A stretch of 47,633 bases of DNA from Paraktedonobacter sp035294465 (GTDB taxonomy: Bacteria > Chloroflexota > Ktedonobacteria > Ktedonobacterales > Ktedonobacteraceae), in the NCBI GenBank assembly GCA_035294465.1, contig DATGKW010000128.1, positions 1 through 47,633 on the forward strand, given 5' to 3'. How positions within the stretch are numbered: position 1 is the first letter of the stretch; each line of letters starts with the position of its first letter. Under the pieces are notes generated by a model that ran no database searches, had not been told where the DNA came from, and was given only the letters and a program-made list of their open reading frames with translations. This document shows, in pieces, positions 16,689 through 23,974 of the stretch. A program made the translations under genes and the position numbers.

Positions 16689-17756
16689 ATGGCAAAACAT
16701 TACATAGATTCCTCGATAGTGCCGAATAGAGTAGCAGCGAGGGTGAGCGCTCCACAAAGTTGGAAGGATCCGAAGACACACTGGCAAATCGTCCTGACGC
16801 ACCCCTGGTATCGGCACCTGGCTCGGATTCAGCATGAATTGCATATGGCTATCCACGACTACTTCACCTCACGAAACATGATCACCGTTTCGATGCCCGT
16901 AACCACAGCGAGCGTCTCCAGTCCAATGGGGCTGGGGAGCGATAGTCTGCCTGTCGAGGTAGAGCTGTTTGGTATCAAAACGTATCTTGCAGACTCTATG
17001 CAGTTTATGCTTGAATTTGGCTGCCGCTTGCACAACGCTGGCGTCTATTACGTTATGCCATGCTTTCGTGGAGAGAGGACTGATCAATATCACCTCGCTC
17101 AATTTTATCATGCCGAAGCAGAAATTCCAGGACAACTCGGAGATGTTATAACGCTTGCCAGTGGGCTCGTACACCGTCTCTCCGAGATTATGCTTGCACG
17201 CTGTGCCGACAGCGTGCTGGCATTAGCAGGAACCGTGGCTCACATCGAACAGCTTCTCGCTTTGCAAGGTCGCTATGTGCAGTGTAGCTTCGACGAAGCT
17301 GTTAGCCTGCTTACTGACGATCCCACTTTCATACGACACCATAGTCTGGGCTTCGATACGCTCACGCGCGCCGGGGAGGCAGAGTTGATACGCCAGCTCG
17401 GACACGGAGGGCCGGTGTGGCTAACCCACTTTGATCAACTGGCTGTGCCATTTTATCAGGCTGTCGACGAATCGTCACAGAAGGCGCTCAACGCAGATCT
17501 GCTTCTTGGCACATGTGAAACGATTGGCTCCGGTCAGCGCCATGCAACGAGCACCGAGGTCCGCAATGCACTCAAGAAGCACCAGGTCGCCGAGTCCCCA
17601 TATGCGTGGTATCTCACAATGAGGGACGACACGCCAATGCAAACATCAGGATTTGGTATGGGGATTGAGCGATACCTGCTGTGGCTACTTCAGCATGATG
17701 ACATTCGCGACCTCACCATCCTCTACCGAGACAATCATGTGGCCGTACTTCCATGA
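16689..17756 (+). CDS. Stand-alone AsnRS/AspRS-like class IIb catalytic domain
   Basis: The protein has 355 residues and consists only of the class IIb catalytic core; the N-terminal OB-fold anticodon-binding domain of AsnRS and AspRS is absent. A motif-1 region with YLADSMQFMLEF (99-110) is present. Motif 2 is FRGERTDQYHLAQFYHAEAE (126-145), with Arg127. The pre-motif-3 segment is ADLLLGTCETIGSGQRH, and motif 3 is GFGMGIER (321-328). Truncated relatives include archaeal AsnRS-like asparagine synthetases and amino-acid-activating enzymes in natural-product pathways. It should form an aminoacyl-adenylate, probably of Asp or Asn, but without canonical tRNA recognition. AAGGAAGG precedes the ATG. 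Its stop overlaps the start of the MccF-like gene by four bases (ATGA), so the two are translationally coupled. Confidence 0.85.
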   Translation: MAKHYIDSSIVPNRVAARVSAPQSWKDPKTHWQIVLTHPWYRHLARIQHELHMAIHDYFTSRNMITVSMPVTTASVSSPMGLGSDSLPVEVELFGIKTYLADSMQFMLEFGCRLHNAGVYYVMPCFRGERTDQYHLAQFYHAEAEIPGQLGDVITLASGLVHRLSEIMLARCADSVLALAGTVAHIEQLLALQGRYVQCSFDEAVSLLTDDPTFIRHHSLGFDTLTRAGEAELIRQLGHGGPVWLTHFDQLAVPFYQAVDESSQKALNADLLLGTCETIGSGQRHATSTEVRNALKKHQVAESPYAWYLTMRDDTPMQTSGFGMGIERYLLWLLQHDDIRDLTILYRDNHVAVLP

Positions 17757-18778
17757 TGCAATTGCCCCCAGCATTGAGGCCCGGAGATAAGATCGGCGTC
17801 TTTGCCCCCTCCTCACCCGGAGCGGCTCTCTATCCAGATCGCTTCAAGCGGGGTTTGGCAGCGCTTGAAAAATCTCTGGGCTGTGATGTGTACCTTCCTC
17901 GTGGATTCGAGCATGCTGGCGTATATACCGCTGGTACAGCACAAGAACGCGCTCAGGACTTTCTCGAACTGGTTACGGAGCCGGCGGTTCGAGCTATCAT
18001 TACCACGTTTGGTGGCTACAACTCGTCGGATCTCCTGTCACTATTGTCACCGCAAGAGTTGCGAGCCAATCCAAAGATACTCATCGGCTATAGCGATACG
18101 ACGGCTCTATTGCTGGGATACCAGGCTATGACTGGCTTGGTATCCTATTACGGCCCGGCGGTGTTGCCGCAATTCGGAGAGTACCCTGAACCATTCGACT
18201 ATACCGTTACCTCCCTGAAACGGAGCATTGTGCAGGGCAAAGGCGGATTCATCGATGATCCGTTGTTTTGGACAGATGAGATCATTGATTGGGCACGACC
18301 CGAACTAACACGGCCAAGACATCTCAAGCGGGGCGCTGCGAGACGTCATTGGCGATTGGGGTGTGGCGAGGGAACGTTGTTTGGCGGCAATGTAGCCACT
18401 CTTAACTTTCTCGTGGGTACACCCTATTTCGCGGTGCCCGAACACGGGATTGTGCTGTTTTTAGAGGCAACGGGTGAAGAGGCGCGACTTCCAGTCTTTC
18501 GTCGGGCGCTCGTCCAGTTGCGCCATTGCGGCCTGTTTGATCAAGTGAGAGCACTTCTTGTTGGACGATTTCCGCGGTGTTCAGAGGAACAGGTCGCTGA
18601 TATACGCGAACTCCTGCTCGAGATCGGCTCTGCATATGATTTCCCGATTCTTGGCGAGCTAGCCTTTGGGCATACTGACCCAATGATGACACTGCCGATT
18701 GGTTGTCATGCGCGTGTCCAGGTGAAGAGTGATACGAGTACCATCGAGATTATCGGGCCGACTGTGAGCTGTTCTTGA
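17753..18778 (+). CDS. LD-carboxypeptidase family S66, MccF (microcin C immunity) type
   Basis: The protein has 341 residues with the S66 Ser-Glu-His triad at the expected spacing: Ser114 in GYSDTTALL, Glu238 in LFLEAT and His307 in FGHTD. These are close to Ser118, Glu243 and His311 of E. coli MccF. The length and the FIDDPLFWTDEIIDW insert (166-180) fit the MccF branch better than the shorter murein LD-carboxypeptidases (LdcA). MccF cleaves the amide between aspartate and the nucleotide part of processed microcin C and of aminoacyl-sulfamoyl adenosines, which would otherwise block AspRS. Coupled translation with an AsnRS/AspRS-like protein and an adjacent biosynthetic cluster make self-immunity the best reading; a cell-wall recycling role is the alternative. 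No signal peptide, so cytoplasmic. Confidence 0.87.
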   Translation: MMQLPPALRPGDKIGVFAPSSPGAALYPDRFKRGLAALEKSLGCDVYLPRGFEHAGVYTAGTAQERAQDFLELVTEPAVRAIITTFGGYNSSDLLSLLSPQELRANPKILIGYSDTTALLLGYQAMTGLVSYYGPAVLPQFGEYPEPFDYTVTSLKRSIVQGKGGFIDDPLFWTDEIIDWARPELTRPRHLKRGAARRHWRLGCGEGTLFGGNVATLNFLVGTPYFAVPEHGIVLFLEATGEEARLPVFRRALVQLRHCGLFDQVRALLVGRFPRCSEEQVADIRELLLEIGSAYDFPILGELAFGHTDPMMTLPIGCHARVQVKSDTSTIEIIGPTVSCS

Positions 18779-18951
18779 CCAGTGGAAATGGTTCTCTGGA
18801 TTTCTTTCAGTCTCGTGGAGTCGAAGAACACGGAGGACTTATCAGTTACTGCTTGTCGGTGGTTCGTTTGCTTTCCCGCCTGCGGAAAGGCGTGTGTGCA
18901 GGGGTCGTTCTGGTCAGCGGTAGAGAGCTTCCACTAAGTGGTATAGTCATC

Positions 18952-18981
18952 TTGACATATAGATAGCTCTTGCCATATGCT
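18952..18981 (+). promoter_or_regulatory. Candidate promoter of the lipoprotein gene
   Basis: TTGACA (18952-18957), an 18-bp spacer and TATGCT (18976-18981) lie about 110 bp upstream of the lipoprotein start. The rest of the gap 18779-19094 holds no convincing gene or strong terminator. Confidence 0.5.
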
Positions 18982-19094
18982 TTCTGTCAGAAACCTGTGA
19001 AGCCTTCCCTGACTTGTTCGGAGTGGTTCTCGTTTGCAAAAAATATCCTGGCGGTCAGGGAAGGAGTAGTTCAAGCATCAGGGAGGATGTACAG

Positions 19095-19700
19095 ATGAGC
19101 ATATCCTGGAAACAGAACGTGTGGCGCTCGCTTTTGGGATTAAGCGTTCTCGTGCTGGCGCTGGTCCTGGCCGCGTGCGAGAGTTCTGGGAAGAACAAGA
19201 GCTTCGCCTCTCAGGGACTTACTCCATCCGCTGCGCCCGTCTTTCAGACGTATACTGGCCCTGGCTTTTCCATCATCTATCCCGAATCCTGGGTAATCAG
19301 GACCTCGGAGTTCGCGGTCACTTTCTCCGATCTGTCTGGAGCGTACAACCTGGAGGTCAGCTTTACGCCCAATCCTCAGGGCGCTGCGACTCCCGGCCAG
19401 TTAGTCACGCAGAGCATCACAACCACGAGGGCGAGACTGGCGAAGCCGCAAACGGTTCCGATGCCCTCCACGGTTACTCTGGCCAGCGTGACCTGGAGCC
19501 AGCAAGCTGTCAGCGGGGCCACGCTTTCCAACGGGCAACAGGTCGAGATCGAGGTGGTCACTCTGGCTACCGACTATCCCGCACACGCTGCTAATACAAA
19601 AGGGGTCGTCCTGACATATCTGGGAGCCAAAGCTTTATTCGAGCGGGCTCAGAACACCTATTTTGCGCCCATGCTCCAGAGCTTCAAATTCATCGTTTAG
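19095..19700 (+). CDS. Lipoprotein of unknown function (PsbP/DcrB-like layout)
   Basis: The start at 19095 follows AGGGAGGA and gives 201 residues; an upstream frame from 19014 lacks a ribosome site. A basic N-terminus and hydrophobic stretch end in the lipobox LAAC, so it is a membrane-anchored lipoprotein. The mature part begins with a Ser/Pro-rich linker. It then has YTGPGFSIIYPESWVI and a beta-rich domain of about 140 residues, of the kind seen in PsbP- or DcrB-like proteins. The function is unknown. A decayed copy of its central part lies at 5620-5790 on the same strand, so the accessory cluster is bracketed by two versions of this gene. It is followed by a convergent hairpin and the chitinase gene. 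Confidence 0.82.
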   Translation: MSISWKQNVWRSLLGLSVLVLALVLAACESSGKNKSFASQGLTPSAAPVFQTYTGPGFSIIYPESWVIRTSEFAVTFSDLSGAYNLEVSFTPNPQGAATPGQLVTQSITTTRARLAKPQTVPMPSTVTLASVTWSQQAVSGATLSNGQQVEIEVVTLATDYPAHAANTKGVVLTYLGAKALFERAQNTYFAPMLQSFKFIV

Positions 19701-19710
19701 TCTGTAACTT

Positions 19711-19771
19711 GTTTTGCCATCTGGTACACCAAAGTGCTATTCGAGCATCTCACTGTACCAGATAGCAAAAC
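19711..19771. terminator. Bidirectional terminator between the lipoprotein and chitinase genes
   Basis: GTTTTGCCATCTGGTACA (19711-19728) and TGTACCAGATAGCAAAAC (19754-19771) form an 18-bp stem with one mismatch and a 25-nt loop. The A and T runs at the stem base give T-tracts in both directions, as expected between converging genes. Confidence 0.75.
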
Positions 19772-19781
19772 GCTCTTCATC

Positions 19782-22076
19782 TCAGCTCAGAGAGACATCA
19801 TCAACATAGACGTTACCCTGAACATACCAGCCATGCACATAGATCGTGATGCTGGTCTGGGAGGAACTGGTAGTAAAGCTTACCGTGAGCTGCGTATAGG
19901 TGGCGCTGCTGGTCCAGGTAGAGGCACCGCCACTGACTCCCAGGAAGGCATAAGGGCCGTCAACGTAGGCTGTGAGCGTGTAGGTGTGGTTCGCCTGTAC
20001 GGTGATGGTCTGGTCACACTCGCCCGTCGTCGAATTACTGGGCGCAACTTCCAGGGCATAGGAGCCGCTATGCACCGGCGAAGTGACGACTGTATCGCCT
20101 GCCTCACAGGTCCAGCCACTGAGATTGCCGGCCTCGAAGCCGCCGTTCGTCACCAGGTTTCCACCAGTTGGCGTGCTGGTTGGAGTGGGCGTTGGTGTCG
20201 GTGTATTCGTTGGAGTGGGCGTTGGTGTTGGCGTATTGCCCGGCGTCGGCGTTGGTGTCGGCGTCTGAGTGGGTGTTGGAGTGGGCGTTGGCGTATTGCC
20301 TGGCGTCGGTGTCGGTGTCGGTGTTCCGCCGCCACCGCCTATGGTGCCCGTCAGGCCGCCGGCAATGGCGTTGAGCAGTGTATCGCCTGAGTCCTCTGCG
20401 TCGAGCGAGAACATCATCGCTCCGGCCAGACCGTTACTTTTAATATAGGCGGTTTTGGCCGCGATGGATTGCGGCGTGTCTCCGGTGTAGAAGTTGGTTC
20501 CATCGTAGATCCACGATGCCTGCGTGGTTGGGTCGAAGAAGTTATCGCTGGCATTACCAGTCAAGCCTGCCGCGGCCAGCTCTTTGTAGTCCGCAACCCC
20601 TGCCGTTTGGCTGTACGAGAAAGCAGCGCTGGGACCGCTGGCCGGCTGATAGAGGCCGTGATCGCTGCCAGCCGCAACCCCTGTCCAACCGCGATAATAA
20701 AACGGGAAGCCCATGACGAGCTTGTTGGCCGGAAAACCTCCCGGAATATTGTAGTCAGGCAGGCCACTTGTCCAGGCTTTGATCGCCGTATCAATAGTAT
20801 ACTTCTCGTTACCGGGAGGAATGGCCGCTGAGGGGTCGTTAGGCGAGTTGTAGAGCGGGTCCTGGAAATTGGTCGGGCCGGTCGTTTCCCATCCACCATG
20901 CATGTCATAGGTCATCACGTCGGCATAATCCAGGTAGTTCCCGATCTGATTCGTCTGGATCATGGCTATCTTGTCCTGCCCCGATGGCACCGCCGCGGTC
21001 AGGAGAAAATGTTTGCCAATGCTTGCGCCGTAGCTATCCAGCTCGTTGCGGAACTCCTGCAGCAGCAGCGTATAGTTGGCGGTATCCTGCGGTCCGTAGT
21101 GGTTGCCAACGTGCCCCAGGACGCCAGGATATTCCCAGTCGATGTCAAACCCATCGAAGATGCCAGCAGCCGAGGCCGTGCCACCCGAAGGATCGCCATC
21201 AATTCCCGTGGGCAGGTTGCCCTTGAGGAACATATTAATACAGGAACTCACGAACGTCTGCCGTGAGGAGGCTGTGGCTGCCGCGTCCGAAAAGTACTTG
21301 GAATATGTCCAGCCGCCTATGGAGAGCAGGATCTTGAGATTGGGATACTTCACTTTGAGCTCACGCAACTGATTGAAGTTTCCCTTGATCGGCTGGCTAT
21401 ACGAGTCCGAGGTGCCATCGACACTGATCGAAGAATCGTAGCTCTTCTGGTAATCCGCGAAAGCATCGCCCGCGCCGTCGCCCGCGTTCGGATCATTTTC
21501 GTTGGTCGAATCCGCCGCTTTGATCGCCTCAAAGCAGGTGAGATTGTTCGGATCAATGTTCTCAAAGTCGTAAATGATCATGGTCAACTGCGAAGCAGCC
21601 CCGGAGTTGGCCACGCTGGATGGATAATAAGCGTTGCCATAGATACCCCATTGATCAAAATAGGCTATCTTCTGGTAAGGAGTTGGCCCGGCCGCTTGAG
21701 TTGTGGCTGTCACTGACGAACTCTGACCGGAGGTGTTTCCGTCCTTGTCATACGCCTGAACAGTAAACGTGTAGCTGGTAGAGGGCAGCAGCGAACTGAC
21801 TGTCACTGAGGTACCCATCGAGGTAGCTACGATATTCGAGCCATTGTAGACGTAGTAGGCCGGGACATCGCCCGTCCCGGAACTATCGGTGGAAGCGGAC
21901 CACGAAAGGGTGATAGACTGCGGCCCCGTGGCCGTCACCTGGACATTGGTAGGTGTGGTAATGCTTGAGGCATTGGTAGCGCCATGAACAATTACAGGGG
22001 TATACACGATGCCTACAAGCGATAGGAGCAGCAAGGTAAATACTGCCCCCAATTGCAACAGCTTCGTTTTTGACAT
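19782..22076 (-). CDS. Secreted GH18 chitinase with Fn3 and C-terminal carbohydrate-binding module
   Basis: The start at 22076 has AAGGAG upstream and gives 764 residues; a longer frame to 22142 adds a charged stretch before the signal peptide. Order: signal peptide (about 1-32), a fibronectin type III domain (about 40-127), and the GH18 barrel (about 133-560) with SIGGW (252-256) and the catalytic DGFDIDWE (308-315, proton donor Glu315). A Pro/Thr linker of repeated PTPTPTP units follows, then a C-terminal beta-sandwich module (NLVTNGGFEAGNLSGW onward) like CBM4/9-type domains. It hydrolyses chitin outside the cell. The upstream 22077-22548 region is long and may hold catabolite or inducer control. 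Typical of chitin-degrading soil bacteria. Confidence 0.92.
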   Translation of the reverse strand: MSKTKLLQLGAVFTLLLLSLVGIVYTPVIVHGATNASSITTPTNVQVTATGPQSITLSWSASTDSSGTGDVPAYYVYNGSNIVATSMGTSVTVSSLLPSTSYTFTVQAYDKDGNTSGQSSSVTATTQAAGPTPYQKIAYFDQWGIYGNAYYPSSVANSGAASQLTMIIYDFENIDPNNLTCFEAIKAADSTNENDPNAGDGAGDAFADYQKSYDSSISVDGTSDSYSQPIKGNFNQLRELKVKYPNLKILLSIGGWTYSKYFSDAAATASSRQTFVSSCINMFLKGNLPTGIDGDPSGGTASAAGIFDGFDIDWEYPGVLGHVGNHYGPQDTANYTLLLQEFRNELDSYGASIGKHFLLTAAVPSGQDKIAMIQTNQIGNYLDYADVMTYDMHGGWETTGPTNFQDPLYNSPNDPSAAIPPGNEKYTIDTAIKAWTSGLPDYNIPGGFPANKLVMGFPFYYRGWTGVAAGSDHGLYQPASGPSAAFSYSQTAGVADYKELAAAGLTGNASDNFFDPTTQASWIYDGTNFYTGDTPQSIAAKTAYIKSNGLAGAMMFSLDAEDSGDTLLNAIAGGLTGTIGGGGGTPTPTPTPGNTPTPTPTPTQTPTPTPTPGNTPTPTPTPTNTPTPTPTPTSTPTGGNLVTNGGFEAGNLSGWTCEAGDTVVTSPVHSGSYALEVAPSNSTTGECDQTITVQANHTYTLTAYVDGPYAFLGVSGGASTWTSSATYTQLTVSFTTSSSQTSITIYVHGWYVQGNVYVDDVSLS
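20166..20328 (-). repeat. Low-complexity Pro/Thr linker repeat inside the chitinase
   Basis: Degenerate 6-bp units of the type GTTGGC/GTCGGT encode alternating Pro-Thr with GNTP, TQTP and TSTP interruptions. It is an interdomain linker, probably O-glycosylated, and prone to slippage. It is not a CRISPR or promoter repeat. Confidence 0.85.
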
Positions 22077-22548
22077 GCAACACTCCTTGCGTTCCTTTTT
22101 GCCAGCAGTCCTCGCCGGCAGCCTTTGCCCGCCGCCGGTCAATCTCGTCCGCTTGAACCGGTCACAGGACGCTGGCTATGTCATGTCGTGGAAATATCTG
22201 GCCTTTCCTATGCCCGGTTGCCATAGGAGAAGAGAAAGGCGCTGACCGGCTACCCTGCGCGGCCAGAGCGTTACCGGGCGAAATTCGTTGCGGTTCGCTC
22301 CTTTCTGCCCTCTCGATGAGAGCCAGTGTGACAAGCCGAGTAAGAGGAAAATACGGGCTTATGCAAAAGAGTACCCTGAATCTGGCCTATATGTCAAGAT
22401 GTCTAGACCAGATATCCTGATCAAAAATTGGGAGCAGAGATAGAGAGGGGACCGATAGAAACGGGCCATTTGACGCGGGAAACAGGCTATGTTACCATTC
22501 GTCTAGAATAGAGATAGACTGCCAAGAACCAGGGGGAGAAGTATACGT
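22077..22548. other. Intergenic control region between chitinase and the 22549 gene
   Basis: No gene is seen in 472 bp. CCTATG (22207-22212) and CATAGG (22222-22227) form a short inverted repeat, flanked by GCCTTTC and GAGAAAGGC, in a position where it could act on chitinase expression. On the plus strand TTGACG (22470-22475), a 17-bp spacer and TACCAT (22493-22498) may be the promoter of the 22549 gene; the fit is moderate. Confidence 0.4.
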
Positions 22549-22899
22549 ATGAACCTGTACCAGCAATTGCAGTATGTGCGCGAGCGCCTGGAAGGAATTG
22601 GGGCGCATGAAGACAGTATAGATCTCGTTGATAAGCTTTTGAAGCGGGCGGAGCCTGCAATGCACGATAAGACGAATACATCGCAGATCCAGGTGCTTCG
22701 CCATATGCTACGTATGAATGAAGTGATCGATAACTATAACATCTATAACGATCTGCAGGAGCTGATCAGCGAGCGGGATGAATCGGAGCTGCGCGAGCGC
22801 GAAGACGCGGCGCCCGAAGCCTATCTCAACACCGAGCGCCATCCAAAACCCAAATCGTTTTATAAGGCCAAAAAAGAGAGAGAAAAGAAGAAGAGTTAG
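22549..22899 (+). CDS. Small charged helical protein of unknown function
   Basis: The protein has 116 residues and I do not recognise it. It is predicted almost wholly helical: leucine/charge patterns in the first 80 residues (LYQQLQYVRERL, LVDKLLKRAEP, LQELISERDESELRERED) and a lysine-rich end (KAKKEREKKKS). AGGGGGAGAA precedes the ATG, so it is probably a real gene. It faces the pspA gene with only 11 bp between the two stops, and no classical terminator separates them. Cytoplasmic, perhaps nucleic-acid- or ribosome-associated judging from the basic tail, but that is a guess. Confidence 0.65.
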   Translation: MNLYQQLQYVRERLEGIGAHEDSIDLVDKLLKRAEPAMHDKTNTSQIQVLRHMLRMNEVIDNYNIYNDLQELISERDESELREREDAAPEAYLNTERHPKPKSFYKAKKEREKKKS

Positions 22900-22910
22900 C
22901 CGGTCGCCAA

Positions 22911-23663
22911 TCAGGAGGCCGGCCCTTCAATTTGTTTCTGGCTCGCGTCTGGACCGCTGAGTTGCATTTCCTGCTTCATCGCCTGGAGCTGAGCTTCAAT
23001 GTTCTGCTCTGCAGAGATTTTTCGCAGCTCGCGATCTAACGTGCTCTCTCCTCCGGCCGGCAGCGCCTGCAAAGTTAGATCGTCGGCTTCGATCAACGTT
23101 TCCATGGCGTTGGCCCGCGCCTGCATGTTCAAGACTTTATCCTGGGCACGCTGCATCGCCAGGTTCATCTCACCCATCTCTTCCGACATACCGGTCAGCG
23201 TCTCGTTGATCTTCACTTGAGCCTGGGCAGCGTTGTACTGGGCCTTGACCATTTCCTTCTGGGTGCGGAACGCCTCCACACGCGCCGTGACCGCCCGTTG
23301 CATCGCCAGCAATTTCTCCTCTTGCTCGCGTAACTGTGCAAGCTGCTGCTCATAGCTATTGACCTGAACAATCCCGTTCTCCTTCTCCTGCAAGGCCATA
23401 CGCGCCAGGTCCTCACGTCCGGCCGCCAACGCCTGCCTGGCCTGCTGATCTCGCTGGTTGACCTTGCTGAGTATCTGCGCTTGCTGCTGCTCAAGCCGTT
23501 TCTCAGCAGTCACAACATCTGCGATAGAACGTTTGATCTGCTGCAACTGTTCCAGTTGCTTGCTGTAAGAATAATCCATCACCTGTCCAGGATCTTCAGC
23601 TTTATCCAGGGCCGCGTTGGCGCGAACCTTAAAAAACATTGAAATTCGTGAGAAGATGCCCAT
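22911..23663 (-). CDS. pspA: PspA/IM30 (ESCRT-III-like) membrane-stress protein
   Basis: The start at 23663 follows AGGAGGA and gives 250 residues. The N-terminus GIFSRISMFFKVRANAALDK is the amphipathic helix and family opening, followed by DPGQVMDYSYSKQLEQLQQIK and a long coiled coil rich in Gln, Glu and Arg up to about residue 215. A short C-terminal tail follows. PspA/Vipp1 proteins polymerise on the inner face of damaged membranes and limit proton leakage. No PspF- or PspC-like partner is adjacent, so regulation is unknown. A small GCGCC/GGCGC stem just upstream of the ribosome site might modulate translation. Confidence 0.88.
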   Translation of the reverse strand: MGIFSRISMFFKVRANAALDKAEDPGQVMDYSYSKQLEQLQQIKRSIADVVTAEKRLEQQQAQILSKVNQRDQQARQALAAGREDLARMALQEKENGIVQVNSYEQQLAQLREQEEKLLAMQRAVTARVEAFRTQKEMVKAQYNAAQAQVKINETLTGMSEEMGEMNLAMQRAQDKVLNMQARANAMETLIEADDLTLQALPAGGESTLDRELRKISAEQNIEAQLQAMKQEMQLSGPDASQKQIEGPAS

Positions 23664-23814
23664 GCCGTCCTCCTGATGCGCCACTCCGGCGCTGTCTGTC
23701 TAAATGTTTTATCTCTTCCCTTTAGTATCTTCAACGTGTTGTCAGGCGAAATATCAAGCACTTCAGTCATATATCATACCATAAATGACTTCTGAAGGAA
23801 GCCAGAAGATCCGC

Positions 23815-23843
23815 TTGACTTTTTCGCCGGTGTTAGCTATAAT
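23815..23843 (+). promoter_or_regulatory. Consensus promoter of tRNA-Gly
   Basis: TTGACT (23815-23820), a 17-bp spacer and TATAAT (23838-23843) lie immediately before the tRNA; transcription should start at about 23850, ten bases before its mature 5' end. Confidence 0.9.
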
Positions 23844-23859
23844 CCCTCATGTCAGATAC

Positions 23860-23931
23860 GCGGGTTTGGTGTAGTGGCAACATGCGACTTTCCCAAAGTT
23901 GAGATCACGGGTTCGAATCCCGTAACCCGCT
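23860..23931 (+). tRNA. tRNA-Gly (anticodon CCC)
   Basis: The acceptor arms GCGGGTT (23860-23866) and AACCCGC (23924-23930) pair with T as discriminator. The anticodon stem CGACT/AGTTG encloses the loop TTCCCAA, giving anticodon CCC for glycine codon GGG. The T arm CGGGTTCGAATCCCG is perfect. The 3' CCA is not encoded (TCCC follows). It is a single tRNA transcribed from its own consensus promoter and ended by a strong terminator. Confidence 0.93.
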
Positions 23932-23940
23932 CCCAGGAGC

Positions 23941-23974
23941 AAAGAGCTTCTCGCATGCGCGAGAAGCTCTTTTT
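23941..23974. terminator. Intrinsic terminator after tRNA-Gly
   Basis: AAAGAGCTTCTCGC and GCGAGAAGCTCTTT form a perfect stem around ATGC, followed by TTTT. The A-run on the other side makes it usable also for the converging MFS gene, whose stop codon lies at its edge. Confidence 0.92.

Noticed and set aside
18775..18966. Frame overlapping the end of the MccF-like gene
   Set aside because: It uses a TTG start without a ribosome site and has no recognisable content.
20166..20328. Dense short repeats that might look like a CRISPR or tandem-repeat locus
   Set aside because: They lie in frame within the chitinase and encode a Pro/Thr linker; there are no spacers and no cas genes. No CRISPR array was seen anywhere in the window.
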